Shown here: positions 7,220 to 13,986 of the stretch, one piece after another
Numbering within the stretch: position 1 is the first letter of the stretch
How the letters are laid out: every line of letters starts with the position of its first letter
Assembly: GCA_020429485.1 (NCBI GenBank)
Contig: JAGQLK010000008.1
Span: 1-16,310 of the forward strand
Origin: Candidatus Dojkabacteria bacterium
GTDB taxonomy: Bacteria; Patescibacteriota; Dojkabacteria; B142; OLB20
Length of the DNA: 16,310 nt
Reading direction: 5' to 3'
The notes under the pieces: generated by a model
Told to the model about the DNA's origin: nothing
The model's input: the letters and a program-made list of their open reading frames with translations, nothing else
Databases searched by the model: none
Translations under genes and position numbers: made by a program

Positions 7220-8934
7220 TTAATTACTACCAGCTGATTCATCGCTCTAGTTACTCCTACATAGAATAGGTTTTTCTTAATCTTGATAAATTCAGTCATT
7301 AGTTCAAAGTGACCTAGTATTAACTTATCATCTGAATCTTGAGTTGATTCATTAACTAAAATTACAGATTCAAATTCGACACCTTGTGCCTCAATTATAG
7401 TTAAGATTTTGACATTATAATCATTGAACATATTTTGCAGTTTAATCTTTATTTCTTCTCTATCTACAATGATTCCAACTAGTATCTCCCTCTCTATACC
7501 CTCCAAATTATTTCTGATTTCTTGTACTAGTTCATCAAGATCTCGTATTTCCCTTTCAACTACTTCAGGACCTTCTTTTAGTTCTACTGGAATGTCTAGA
7601 GTAAATCCTCTGTTATTAAGATATTCAATGATCTGCCTAGTATTTCGGTAACTTTTAGGTAATTTGATAGTATTTTTTTCCTGAAATACTTCTCTTACCT
7701 CTGACCATTTTTCAAGTGCAAAAGCCTTAGTTTTCTGTTTCAAATCACCAATATAAATAATTGATCTAGTTGATTTATTAATAAAATTCTTTAATAGACT
7801 AATCTGTTGTGGTAAATAGTTTTCTGCTTCGTCAACAGCTATTAATGAGTATTTTTCTTTATCCTCAATCTTATTATTGTTAAGAAATGCACTCATTAGT
7901 ATTGTTATGTCATATCTATCCAAAATATTTTTTGTTAACTGTTCTTCAAACAGCACATACTCATCATATTCAAACTCCCTAAGATAAGTACTTTTCAAAC
8001 TCTCAATAATATTACCATTGTCATCAATTTCGGTTTCTTGTTGAAGAATTCTCTTCTTGGCATTCTCTAGGATTATATTTTTCGCTAGTTCAGCAAATGA
8101 ATGTTCAACTACTGTATGATTAATCTTTAATTTCTCTTTTGCCCAAGATAAAAATGTAGTAATGGTAACATCATCTATTCCAAGGTTTGGTAATAGTGAA
8201 TTAAAGTAATCTTTAGTACCTTCATCTTGCACGAATACTATCATCTGTTTTGGCTTATATACATCCTTAAATTCTTCTGACAGAGCTAAGTAAGCTATCT
8301 TGTGGAGCGCTAATGTTGTTTTTCCCGACCCTGCTGAGCCAGAGATCAAGATAGATCCTTCAGGTTGCATTCTAATCAGCTCATCCTGATAGGCCTCCAT
8401 TTTTTCTATAATATCGACTAGTCCATATACTTTATGCTCGGATCTATTATCAGTTAAATATTTATTCACACCAGATCGATCTTCTACAACTAAATCTTTT
8501 AGCTCCTGGTTTCTAATCTTAAATTTAGATTTCTCTAGAATTTGAATCTCTATTACCTGTCCATTAAGAAGGGTATAGTTGGTTTTGCCAATATTCTGAA
8601 ACCTTAATTTTGCTACAGGTGCAACCCAGGAATAGACATTACCTCTTGGAAATGTGAATTTTGAAATAAATAATTCTTTTTGAGGAAAATTATCTAGTTT
8701 GATTTTGGAAAAATATGGGGAAGGAATTAATTCTTTATAGTCAGAAATAGCATTCTGAGCACTGACAATTGATGCTTTAGCAGTCTCCGCATCATCTTCT
8801 TTGTACCATACGCCGATGCTGGATTTTACTTTAGCGACTGTGTTTTCGAGCTTTTTGATCTCATCTTTCAGAAGTACAATTTTGGCATCTAATTCTGCCT
8901 TGGCTTCTGAAACGAGATTGAAAGAATCTTGCAT
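7198..8934 (-). CDS. HelD-like SF1 helicase (RNA polymerase recycling ATPase family)
   Basis: 578 residues, shorter than the roughly 770 of Bacillus HelD. Layout: an N-terminal coiled-coil hairpin (about 5-70); a small module with ELFISKFTFPRGNVYSWVAP, resembling the HelD stretch that carries DWRAP; then EAYQDELIRMQPEGSILISG leading to Walker A GSAGSGKT (199-206); motif II LIAVDEAEN (364-372); motif III GDLKQKTKAF; motif IV SYRNTRQI; motif V TIIEAQGVEFESVIL; motif VI FYVGVTRAMNQL. In HelD the coiled coil enters the RNA polymerase secondary channel and helps strip polymerase from DNA; that role is inferred. Motif II has E371-N372 where SF1 helicases normally have Q-D. It is the only gene here ending in TGA; readthrough would add just two residues before a TAG. 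A structured leader lies upstream. Alternative: a general UvrD-like helicase of another subfamily. Confidence 0.8.
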   Translation of the reverse strand: MQDSFNLVSEAKAELDAKIVLLKDEIKKLENTVAKVKSSIGVWYKEDDAETAKASIVSAQNAISDYKELIPSPYFSKIKLDNFPQKELFISKFTFPRGNVYSWVAPVAKLRFQNIGKTNYTLLNGQVIEIQILEKSKFKIRNQELKDLVVEDRSGVNKYLTDNRSEHKVYGLVDIIEKMEAYQDELIRMQPEGSILISGSAGSGKTTLALHKIAYLALSEEFKDVYKPKQMIVFVQDEGTKDYFNSLLPNLGIDDVTITTFLSWAKEKLKINHTVVEHSFAELAKNIILENAKKRILQQETEIDDNGNIIESLKSTYLREFEYDEYVLFEEQLTKNILDRYDITILMSAFLNNNKIEDKEKYSLIAVDEAENYLPQQISLLKNFINKSTRSIIYIGDLKQKTKAFALEKWSEVREVFQEKNTIKLPKSYRNTRQIIEYLNNRGFTLDIPVELKEGPEVVEREIRDLDELVQEIRNNLEGIEREILVGIIVDREEIKIKLQNMFNDYNVKILTIIEAQGVEFESVILVNESTQDSDDKLILGHFELMTEFIKIKKNLFYVGVTRAMNQLVVINYSTKTG

Positions 8935-8955
8935 AATAAAAATAAATAAATAAAA

Positions 8956-8992
8956 ATAGGCAGTCTAACCTCCACAAGGTCAGCCTTCCTAT
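8956..8992 (-). terminator. Strong terminator-like hairpin in the leader of the HelD-like gene (possible attenuator)
   Basis: On the minus strand ATAGGAAGGCTGACCT and AGGTTAGACTGCCTAT pair over 16 positions with two mismatches and one wobble around the loop TGTGG. The 3' arm runs straight into TTTTATTTATTTATTTTT. This is the structure of an intrinsic terminator, yet it ends only 21 nt before the ATG at 8934, leaving no room for a downstream promoter. It therefore looks like a leader attenuator. An extended -10-like TGTTAAGAT (8997-9005) just upstream could start transcription almost at the foot of the stem. Confidence 0.6.
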
Positions 8993-9046
8993 CTCTATCT
9001 TAACAAGATAAAACACATATTTTTAAAAGAACGAAATAAGAAAATA

Positions 9047-9067
9047 ACATACGCCATAGGCGTATGT
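9047..9067 (-). terminator. Probable terminator of the stand-alone TrmB-effector gene
   Basis: ACATACGCC and GGCGTATGT form a perfect 9-bp stem with a 3-nt loop. On the minus strand it is followed by TTATTTTCTTATTT, a broken T-tract. It begins 34 bp after the stop codon of the 9102-9584 gene. The plus-strand side is not T-rich, so the minus orientation is preferred. Confidence 0.55.
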
Positions 9068-9101
9068 CAATATCAGCAGTAGATTTTCGTAGTTTAATCG
9101 C

Positions 9102-9584
9102 TTAAAAAGGTTTTGATGCTTCCCAAACAGTATCAAAAATATTATGAAACATACCTGCAATTATCTTGTTATTCACTATAATACCTACAGACTGATCCAT
9201 TTCCATACTTATAAATGAGACATAATCACCAAATACTGTAAAGATTCCTTCTAGCTCAAATCCTTCAGGCAATAGCCTTGTCTCTTTTAGTGTATCAGGG
9301 TTACTTTTTTCTATTTCCAAATTACTATCTGCTTGTCTAATTAGATTCTTGATTGATAACCCTTTATCAACTCTTGATGCAATTACCCTGTTAACTAAAT
9401 CATCAGTTACTTTATGGTAGTCAGCAACCATTTCACCATTAATAATTTGCTTGATAGGACTTTGAGCTACTTCGATACGTTTTTGCAATGGGATGGTGTA
9501 TGCATCAATCCCATAATATACTTCGGTAGCTCCTTTATCTACTAGCTGTCTAAATGTATCTAATTGTTTTTTTGTATTATCCAT
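9102..9584 (-). CDS. Stand-alone TrmB-type effector domain protein (no HTH)
   Basis: 160 residues. From about residue 38 the protein matches the C-terminal regulatory half of TrmB-family regulators: SPIKQIINGEMV, RVIASRVDKGLSIKNLI, then KETRLLPEGFELEGIFTVFGDYVSFISM, VGIIVNNKIIAGMFHNIFDTVWE. The tail aligns with the end of the neighbouring full regulator (KEVRLLP ... NMYDFIWERTTKY). No winged-helix domain precedes it; the first ~37 residues are a short mixed segment. It could be a ligand-sensing partner or dominant modulator that pairs with the neighbouring regulator, or the remnant of a duplicated regulator that lost its DNA-binding half. The start at 9584 is supported by a TATAAT 21 nt upstream. 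It is followed by a hairpin terminator, then the HelD-like gene on the same strand. Domain call is good; function is inference. Confidence 0.8.
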   Translation of the reverse strand: MDNTKKQLDTFRQLVDKGATEVYYGIDAYTIPLQKRIEVAQSPIKQIINGEMVADYHKVTDDLVNRVIASRVDKGLSIKNLIRQADSNLEIEKSNPDTLKETRLLPEGFELEGIFTVFGDYVSFISMEMDQSVGIIVNNKIIAGMFHNIFDTVWEASKPF

Positions 9585-9605
9585 ATTATTAGTTTAATTA
9601 GTGTG

Positions 9606-9635
9606 ATTATAAATGCTAAAATAGTAGTAGATCAA
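9606..9635 (-). promoter_or_regulatory. Promoter of the stand-alone TrmB-effector gene
   Basis: On the minus strand TTGATC (9630-9635, 4 of 6), an 18-bp spacer and a perfect TATAAT (9606-9611). The -10 ends 21 nt before the ATG at 9584. The -35 lies inside the spacer of the inverted repeat at 9621-9646. Confidence 0.6.
9614..9622 (+). promoter_or_regulatory. Extended -10 promoter of the TrmB regulator gene
   Basis: TGCTAAAAT fits an extended -10 (TG, one base, TAAAAT). It ends 22 nt before the ATG at 9645, placing the transcript start near 9629, within the spacer of the inverted repeat at 9621-9646. A TTTAAT 17 bp upstream (9594-9599) is a poor -35. Confidence 0.45.
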
Positions 9636-9646
9636 GAAACTACTAT
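9621..9646. promoter_or_regulatory. Inverted repeat, candidate operator between the divergent TrmB-type genes
   Basis: ATAGTAGT (9621-9628) and ACTACTAT (9639-9646) are perfect 8-bp inverted arms with a 10-bp spacer, so arm centres lie 18 bp apart, close to two helical turns. The repeat covers the -35 of the minus-strand gene, the predicted transcript start of the plus-strand gene, and the first two bases of that gene's ATG. A dimeric regulator bound here could repress both. In the plus-strand mRNA the same arms could fold to hide the start codon. Confidence 0.55.
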
Positions 9647-10430
9647 GAACGATATACTGACTAAGTTTGGCCTTACAGAAAACGAATCCCAAATCTATCA
9701 AGGGTTGATATCAAACCCACTTTGCACAGCGGCAAAGATAGCAAGGATACTAAATATGGACAAGTCTTCAGCTTACAAAGCTGTGGATTCACTTAAATCC
9801 AAAGGGTTACTTATTGGATATGGTGGTGAGACTGGATTAGAGTATCGTGCAGCTGATCCTGATTCATTACTTGGATTATATTCAGAAAAGAAAGCGGAGC
9901 TAGATAATAATAAACAAAGCCTTACTGCTTTTATCGACAATTTGAAAACCGATGCCGTCAAATACCGAAATACATTAATAACTGTCGAATCAGGAATAAA
10001 CGCAGTTCAAAAACGAATGCGTGAGAGTCTTCATTCTAAAGAAAAACTAATCAGAGAAAGATTTAGAAGTCATACTTTATTTGATAATAAAGAGCATGTT
10101 GAATTTGTAAAACGATACGCTGAACAAAGACGTTTGAAGAAAATATTTATCAGACAGCTTGAGGTAGATTTCGATTTCATGAATTCTAGGTTTAAGGATA
10201 TCATGACAAAGCACAAAAAATACTTGAAGGAAGTTAGACTACTACCTAGAGAATTGGATAACAATAATTCACTTCGTATCTGGGATGATACAGTAAATAT
10301 AGTAAGTTATAGCGATAATGATGAATTTATTATTGTCACTATCAAAGATAAATATCTATCTGAACTTATGAAGAACATGTACGACTTCATTTGGGAAAGA
10401 ACTACTAAATACACACCCCAAAAGACTTAA
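9645..10430 (+). CDS. TrmB-family transcriptional regulator
   Basis: 261 residues. The N-terminal winged helix (about 1-75) reads FGLTENESQIYQGLISNPLCTAAKIARILNMDKSSAYKAVDSLKSKGLLI, the normal TrmB pattern. A coiled-coil linker (about 78-110) would dimerise it. The C-terminal effector domain (about 112-255) ends KEVRLLPRELDNNNSLRIWDDTVNIVSY ... YDFIWERTTKY. In studied members this half binds small ligands, often sugars; here the ligand is unknown. The frame is open from 9564, but the ATG at 9645 is preferred because the domain starts immediately (MNDILTKFGLTENE) and an extended -10 lies 22 nt upstream. It is divergent from the stand-alone effector domain and shares an inverted repeat with it. 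The next gene on its strand is pcrA, 89 bp on, with its own promoter. Confidence 0.88.
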   Translation: MNDILTKFGLTENESQIYQGLISNPLCTAAKIARILNMDKSSAYKAVDSLKSKGLLIGYGGETGLEYRAADPDSLLGLYSEKKAELDNNKQSLTAFIDNLKTDAVKYRNTLITVESGINAVQKRMRESLHSKEKLIRERFRSHTLFDNKEHVEFVKRYAEQRRLKKIFIRQLEVDFDFMNSRFKDIMTKHKKYLKEVRLLPRELDNNNSLRIWDDTVNIVSYSDNDEFIIVTIKDKYLSELMKNMYDFIWERTTKYTPQKT

Positions 10431-10433
10431 AGA

Positions 10434-10456
10434 AATATTTAATTTTATTAAATATT
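10434..10456. repeat. All-A/T perfect hairpin after the TrmB regulator gene
   Basis: AATATTTAAT (10434-10443) and ATTAAATATT (10447-10456) are perfect 10-bp arms around TTT, starting 3 bp after the TrmB stop. It is followed by ATTTATCT. With no G-C pairs it would be a weak terminator; it could also be a protein-binding dyad. It lies upstream of the pcrA promoter. Confidence 0.4.
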
Positions 10457-10470
10457 ATTTATCTAATAGT

Positions 10471-10500
10471 TTGTTGATATACCTAGTTTATGTTTATACT
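10471..10500 (+). promoter_or_regulatory. Promoter of pcrA
   Basis: TATACT (10495-10500, 5 of 6) ends 19 nt before the ATG at 10520. Two overlapping -35 options exist: TTGATA (10474-10479, 5 of 6, 15-bp spacer) and TTGTTG (10471-10476, 3 of 6, 18-bp spacer). No Shine-Dalgarno sequence precedes the ATG. Confidence 0.5.
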
Positions 10501-10519
10501 AAATAGTATTTCATGAAAA

Positions 10520-12658
10520 ATGCTTAAACTTAACCCAGAACAACTAAGGGCAGTAGAGACTGTAGAAGGACCAGTTCTGGTTCTTGCGGGGGCTGGTAGC
10601 GGAAAGACGCGGGTGCTTACACAGAGAGTTGCCTATCTGATTCAAAAGGGATTTAGTGAACCAGAAAATATTCTTGCGGTAACTTTCACCAATAAAGCTG
10701 CAGCAGAAATGAAGGAAAGAATAAGTAAGCAACTAGGAACAAATTATAGTCTGCCTTGGGTCGGTACATTTCATTCAATTTGTCTTAGAATCCTAAAATC
10801 AAATGCTCATCATCTAGGTTATTCTCAGCAATTTACTATCTATGATAGTAATGATCAGCTGCAATCTGTAAAAGATTGTATGAAGAAATTGCAGATGGAT
10901 ACAAAGAAAGTAAATCCAAGAGCAGTTTTGAGTTATATTTCTGCTGCCAAAACAGAAATGATGGATCCTAAAGCCTACGCTAAATATACCAGTGGTTATT
11001 TTCAAGACGCTGTAGCTCTAGTTTACCCTGAGTATCAGAAGCTACTTAGAAATAACAATGCAATGGATTTTGATGATCTAATCATGAATACAGTATTGTT
11101 ATTTCAAAATATTCCTGCTGTATTATCTAGGTATCAAGAACTCTTTAAATTTATTCTGATTGATGAATATCAAGATACCAATCACTCACAATACCTTTTT
11201 GCAAAGCTCTTAGCTGATAAGCACCATAATATCTGTGTAGTTGGTGATGATGCTCAATCTATATATAGTTTCAGAGGAGCAACTATTCAAAATATTTTAA
11301 GTTTTGAAAAAGATTACCCAGAAGCAAAGGTTATAAAGTTAGAACAGAATTATCGTTCTACAAAAAATATTCTTAATGCTTCTAATAGAATTATAAAACT
11401 TAATACCAATCAAAAACCGAAAGATCTATGGACAGAAAATCCTCAAGGAGAACAAATAATTGTTTATAAAGCATTGGATGAAAAGGATGAAGCTTCATGG
11501 ATAGCTAATGAGATAGGATCGCTTATAGATCAAGGGGTTGAACCAATTGAGATTTCTGTGCTTTACAGAACAAATGCTCAATCTAGAAATATTGAAGAAT
11601 TTCTAATTAGGGCAGGAATCGACTACAAAATAGTAGGTAATGTTAAGTTCTATGATCGTAAGGAAGTTAAGGACATCCTAGCTTATCTCAAACTAATTCA
11701 GAATCCTAGTGATAACTTGAGTGTCAAAAGAATTATTAATATACCAAGAAGGGGAATAGGACCTAAGACAATCTCTGACCTTGAAAAAGCAGCAGCAATG
11801 AATGGTGAAAATATAATCGAATATCTAACAAACAGAAATGATGCAGAGTTATCCGAATGGAACAAAGGTGTAAGGAATTTTGCTGAGTTAGCGAAGCTAC
11901 TAATACGAATTAAAACCGAACTACAGCCTGACATAATTATTGATACAATTATGAGTGATGCTGGTTATTATGAATATCTCAATGATGGCAGTCCAGAAAG
12001 CGAGACTCGACTAGAGAACATAAGTGAATTGAAGAGTTTAGCACAGCAGTTTAAGGATTTGCCTCCAGAAACTGGACTAGAAGAATTTTTGGATCAAGTA
12101 TCACTAATCGAAGAGCAATATAAAGCAGAAGATAAATTAAATCAGAAAGTAACATTGATGAGTATTCACGCAGCTAAAGGATTAGAGTTTGACCATGTAT
12201 TTCTAGCCGGTGTCGAAGAAGGAATATTCCCTCATAGCAGAACATACACAGATCCGACAGAAATGGAAGAAGAGAGAAGATTAGCATATGTAGCTATCAC
12301 TAGAGCAAAACAAAAACTCTATCTAACTCATGCAGACTCAAGAACATACTTTGGTACAAGAAACTCCAATATGATGTCTCGTTTCATATCAGATATTCCA
12401 GAGGAGCTAATAGATTTTAGAAGTTTTAATAATGAATTCGGTTCAGACTGGAAAGAAACTTCGACTAGCAATTCTTGGGGTAATTGGGATACATCTCAGG
12501 AACAAGAAATAGTTTCTTTAGAAAAAGGAGATGAAGTAAAACACTCTGTTTTTGGTAAAGGAAAGGTTTTAAGTGTAGATGAATCAATTGTAGTAATCAA
12601 ATTCCCAATTGGTGTAAAGGAGTTATCAGTTGAATTTGCAAAACTAGAGAAGATCTAA
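10520..12658 (+). CDS. pcrA: ATP-dependent DNA helicase PcrA/UvrD
   Basis: 712 residues, usual for PcrA. A 3'-5' SF1A helicase that acts in nucleotide excision repair, clears RecA and stalled RNA polymerase, and drives some plasmid replication. Motifs in order: Q-motif start LNPEQLRAVE (4-13); Walker A AGAGSGKT (23-30); Ia AVTFTNKAAAEM; motif II LIDEYQDTN (213-221); III VVGDDAQSIYSFRGA; IV LEQNYRST; V VTLMSIHAAKGLEFDHVFLAG; VI LAYVAITRAKQKLYLTHA. The last ~50 residues (GDEVKHSVFGKGKVLSVDES) are the Tudor-like C-terminal domain, which in Bacillus PcrA binds RNA polymerase. The other start-proximal ATG (10513) leads to a stop after four codons, so 10520 is the start. It converges with the DegT-type aminotransferase across 38 bp, where no good terminator is seen. 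Confidence 0.96.
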   Translation: MLKLNPEQLRAVETVEGPVLVLAGAGSGKTRVLTQRVAYLIQKGFSEPENILAVTFTNKAAAEMKERISKQLGTNYSLPWVGTFHSICLRILKSNAHHLGYSQQFTIYDSNDQLQSVKDCMKKLQMDTKKVNPRAVLSYISAAKTEMMDPKAYAKYTSGYFQDAVALVYPEYQKLLRNNNAMDFDDLIMNTVLLFQNIPAVLSRYQELFKFILIDEYQDTNHSQYLFAKLLADKHHNICVVGDDAQSIYSFRGATIQNILSFEKDYPEAKVIKLEQNYRSTKNILNASNRIIKLNTNQKPKDLWTENPQGEQIIVYKALDEKDEASWIANEIGSLIDQGVEPIEISVLYRTNAQSRNIEEFLIRAGIDYKIVGNVKFYDRKEVKDILAYLKLIQNPSDNLSVKRIINIPRRGIGPKTISDLEKAAAMNGENIIEYLTNRNDAELSEWNKGVRNFAELAKLLIRIKTELQPDIIIDTIMSDAGYYEYLNDGSPESETRLENISELKSLAQQFKDLPPETGLEEFLDQVSLIEEQYKAEDKLNQKVTLMSIHAAKGLEFDHVFLAGVEEGIFPHSRTYTDPTEMEEERRLAYVAITRAKQKLYLTHADSRTYFGTRNSNMMSRFISDIPEELIDFRSFNNEFGSDWKETSTSNSWGNWDTSQEQEIVSLEKGDEVKHSVFGKGKVLSVDESIVVIKFPIGVKELSVEFAKLEKI

Positions 12659-12696
12659 TTTACCAATAGTTATTGCTAAAGAACAAGGAGTCTCGT

Positions 12697-13980
12697 CTAA
12701 CTCCAATTGGGCTCGTCATTCCCCTCATAACTTTTTTCAGAGTGCATATTTTCTTTCACTAAAGTAGCTATCTTATCTACAGCTTCCTCGGTTACATTTA
12801 CACCCGTTGGTAGGTTTATGATGTGCTTAGCCAAATATTCAGCATTTTTAGTAGTTCCTTCTATATACTGTAATAAATCTAAACTTTCTGCAGGTGCATA
12901 AAGAATATTTTTATACCAATCACCAAGAACTATTCCCATTTGCTTCGCTTTATTTAATACTCTTTTAGGATCATCTACTAATATTGGAAATCGCAAATAG
13001 ATATGTTTGCTATTGTCAGGAATCTCATAATGTCTATTGAGTAAATCACTATATTTTCTTGCTAGTTTTATTCTATGCTCGTTGTACTGATCTAATTTCT
13101 TGATCTGATTCAAACCTAATCTCGCTAACGCTCCTGGAAGCTTGGCAGGTAACCAATCTGGTTTAGAAGTTTTGTACTCGCATTCTTCTATCATATTGCC
13201 AAATATTTTTAACCAATGGCTCACACCAGCTACTATTCTTCCAACAGTAAATTTACCTATACCAAGGTAATAGACAGGTGTAATAAGACTCCAAAGAACA
13301 GGATTAAGCAACGATACAAAAATTCTGTATCTACTAAAGACGGGCTCTGGACCTCTAAGTTCTCTAAGTTTGGTTATTAATTCTTTGTCTTTGGTTACTG
13401 CCATACCACCTCTAACAGTTGAAATGACTTTTTCTATACCAAAAGTAAGTATAGCTGCATCTCCAAGAGTACCTAACTTTTTACCAGCTAATGTTCCACC
13501 TAAAGAATGTGCAGTATCCTCAATTATTTTTACATTTGGACCAACTATTTCTCTTACTTTTGAAACGTCAATTGGCATCCCAAATGTATGTTGAACAAGT
13601 ATTGCTTTTGTGTTGTTAGTTACTTTGGATTTAAGATCATTAAGATCCAGATTAAAATCATGCTTATTCACATCCACATAGACTGGATTCGCACCAACCC
13701 ATAACACTGGATTTGCAACTACTAGACAACTAAAAGAGGGGAGTATAACTTCATCACCTTTACCGATACCATATGCTTTCAAAAGCAAATAAAAAGCACT
13801 TCTAGCAGAATCTATGGCTAACGCATTTACCTCTTCTCCTAGATACCTCTCAACTTCATTTTCGAACTCTTCTACAGGCTCAGTGTCATACCATTCCCAA
13901 GGCTTAAGCAATTGTGAAAAAGCAAGATTTGAGTCATCTTGTTGTGTATTAGGTGATGCTGCAATAAAAATAGGTTTCAT
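12697..13980 (-). CDS. DegT/DnrJ/EryC1/StrS-family PLP aminotransferase
   Basis: 427 residues, slightly longer than typical (about 370-400). Family marks: ALAIDSARSAFYLLLKAYGIGKGDEVILPSFSC (substrate and phosphate loop), PVYVDVN, KAILVQHTFG, IIEDTAHSLGG with PLP-pyridine Asp155, and FGIEKVISTVRGGMAV with the Schiff-base Lys184. These enzymes usually transaminate nucleotide-linked or free keto-sugars to amino sugars for glycans, lipopolysaccharide or antibiotics. A hydrophobic segment (about 222-245, FVSLLNPVLWSLITPVYYLGIG) is unusual for a soluble aminotransferase and may touch the membrane. It starts 6 bp after the FemAB-family gene, so both are almost certainly cotranscribed and may act on the same envelope glycan or peptide. 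The C-terminus (SEKSYEGNDEPNWS) is hydrophilic and unconserved by eye. The substrate cannot be deduced. Confidence 0.88.
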   Translation of the reverse strand: MKPIFIAASPNTQQDDSNLAFSQLLKPWEWYDTEPVEEFENEVERYLGEEVNALAIDSARSAFYLLLKAYGIGKGDEVILPSFSCLVVANPVLWVGANPVYVDVNKHDFNLDLNDLKSKVTNNTKAILVQHTFGMPIDVSKVREIVGPNVKIIEDTAHSLGGTLAGKKLGTLGDAAILTFGIEKVISTVRGGMAVTKDKELITKLRELRGPEPVFSRYRIFVSLLNPVLWSLITPVYYLGIGKFTVGRIVAGVSHWLKIFGNMIEECEYKTSKPDWLPAKLPGALARLGLNQIKKLDQYNEHRIKLARKYSDLLNRHYEIPDNSKHIYLRFPILVDDPKRVLNKAKQMGIVLGDWYKNILYAPAESLDLLQYIEGTTKNAEYLAKHIINLPTGVNVTEEAVDKIATLVKENMHSEKSYEGNDEPNWS

Positions 13981-13986
13981 ATACCG

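Noticed and set aside
8935..9101. Small structured RNA gene (for example SRP-like) in the gap upstream of the HelD-like gene
   Set aside because: The hairpin lacks the conserved SRP loop and asymmetric bulge sequences, and a T-tract follows directly, so a terminator/attenuator explains it better.
9564..9644. 27-residue upstream extension of the TrmB regulator frame, which would overlap the divergent gene
   Set aside because: It would run through the predicted promoters and operator; the winged-helix domain begins normally at the ATG at 9645.
12659..12696. GGAGT...ACTCC as a bidirectional terminator between pcrA and the DegT-family gene
   Set aside because: Only a 5-bp stem with an 8-nt loop and no T-tract on either strand.
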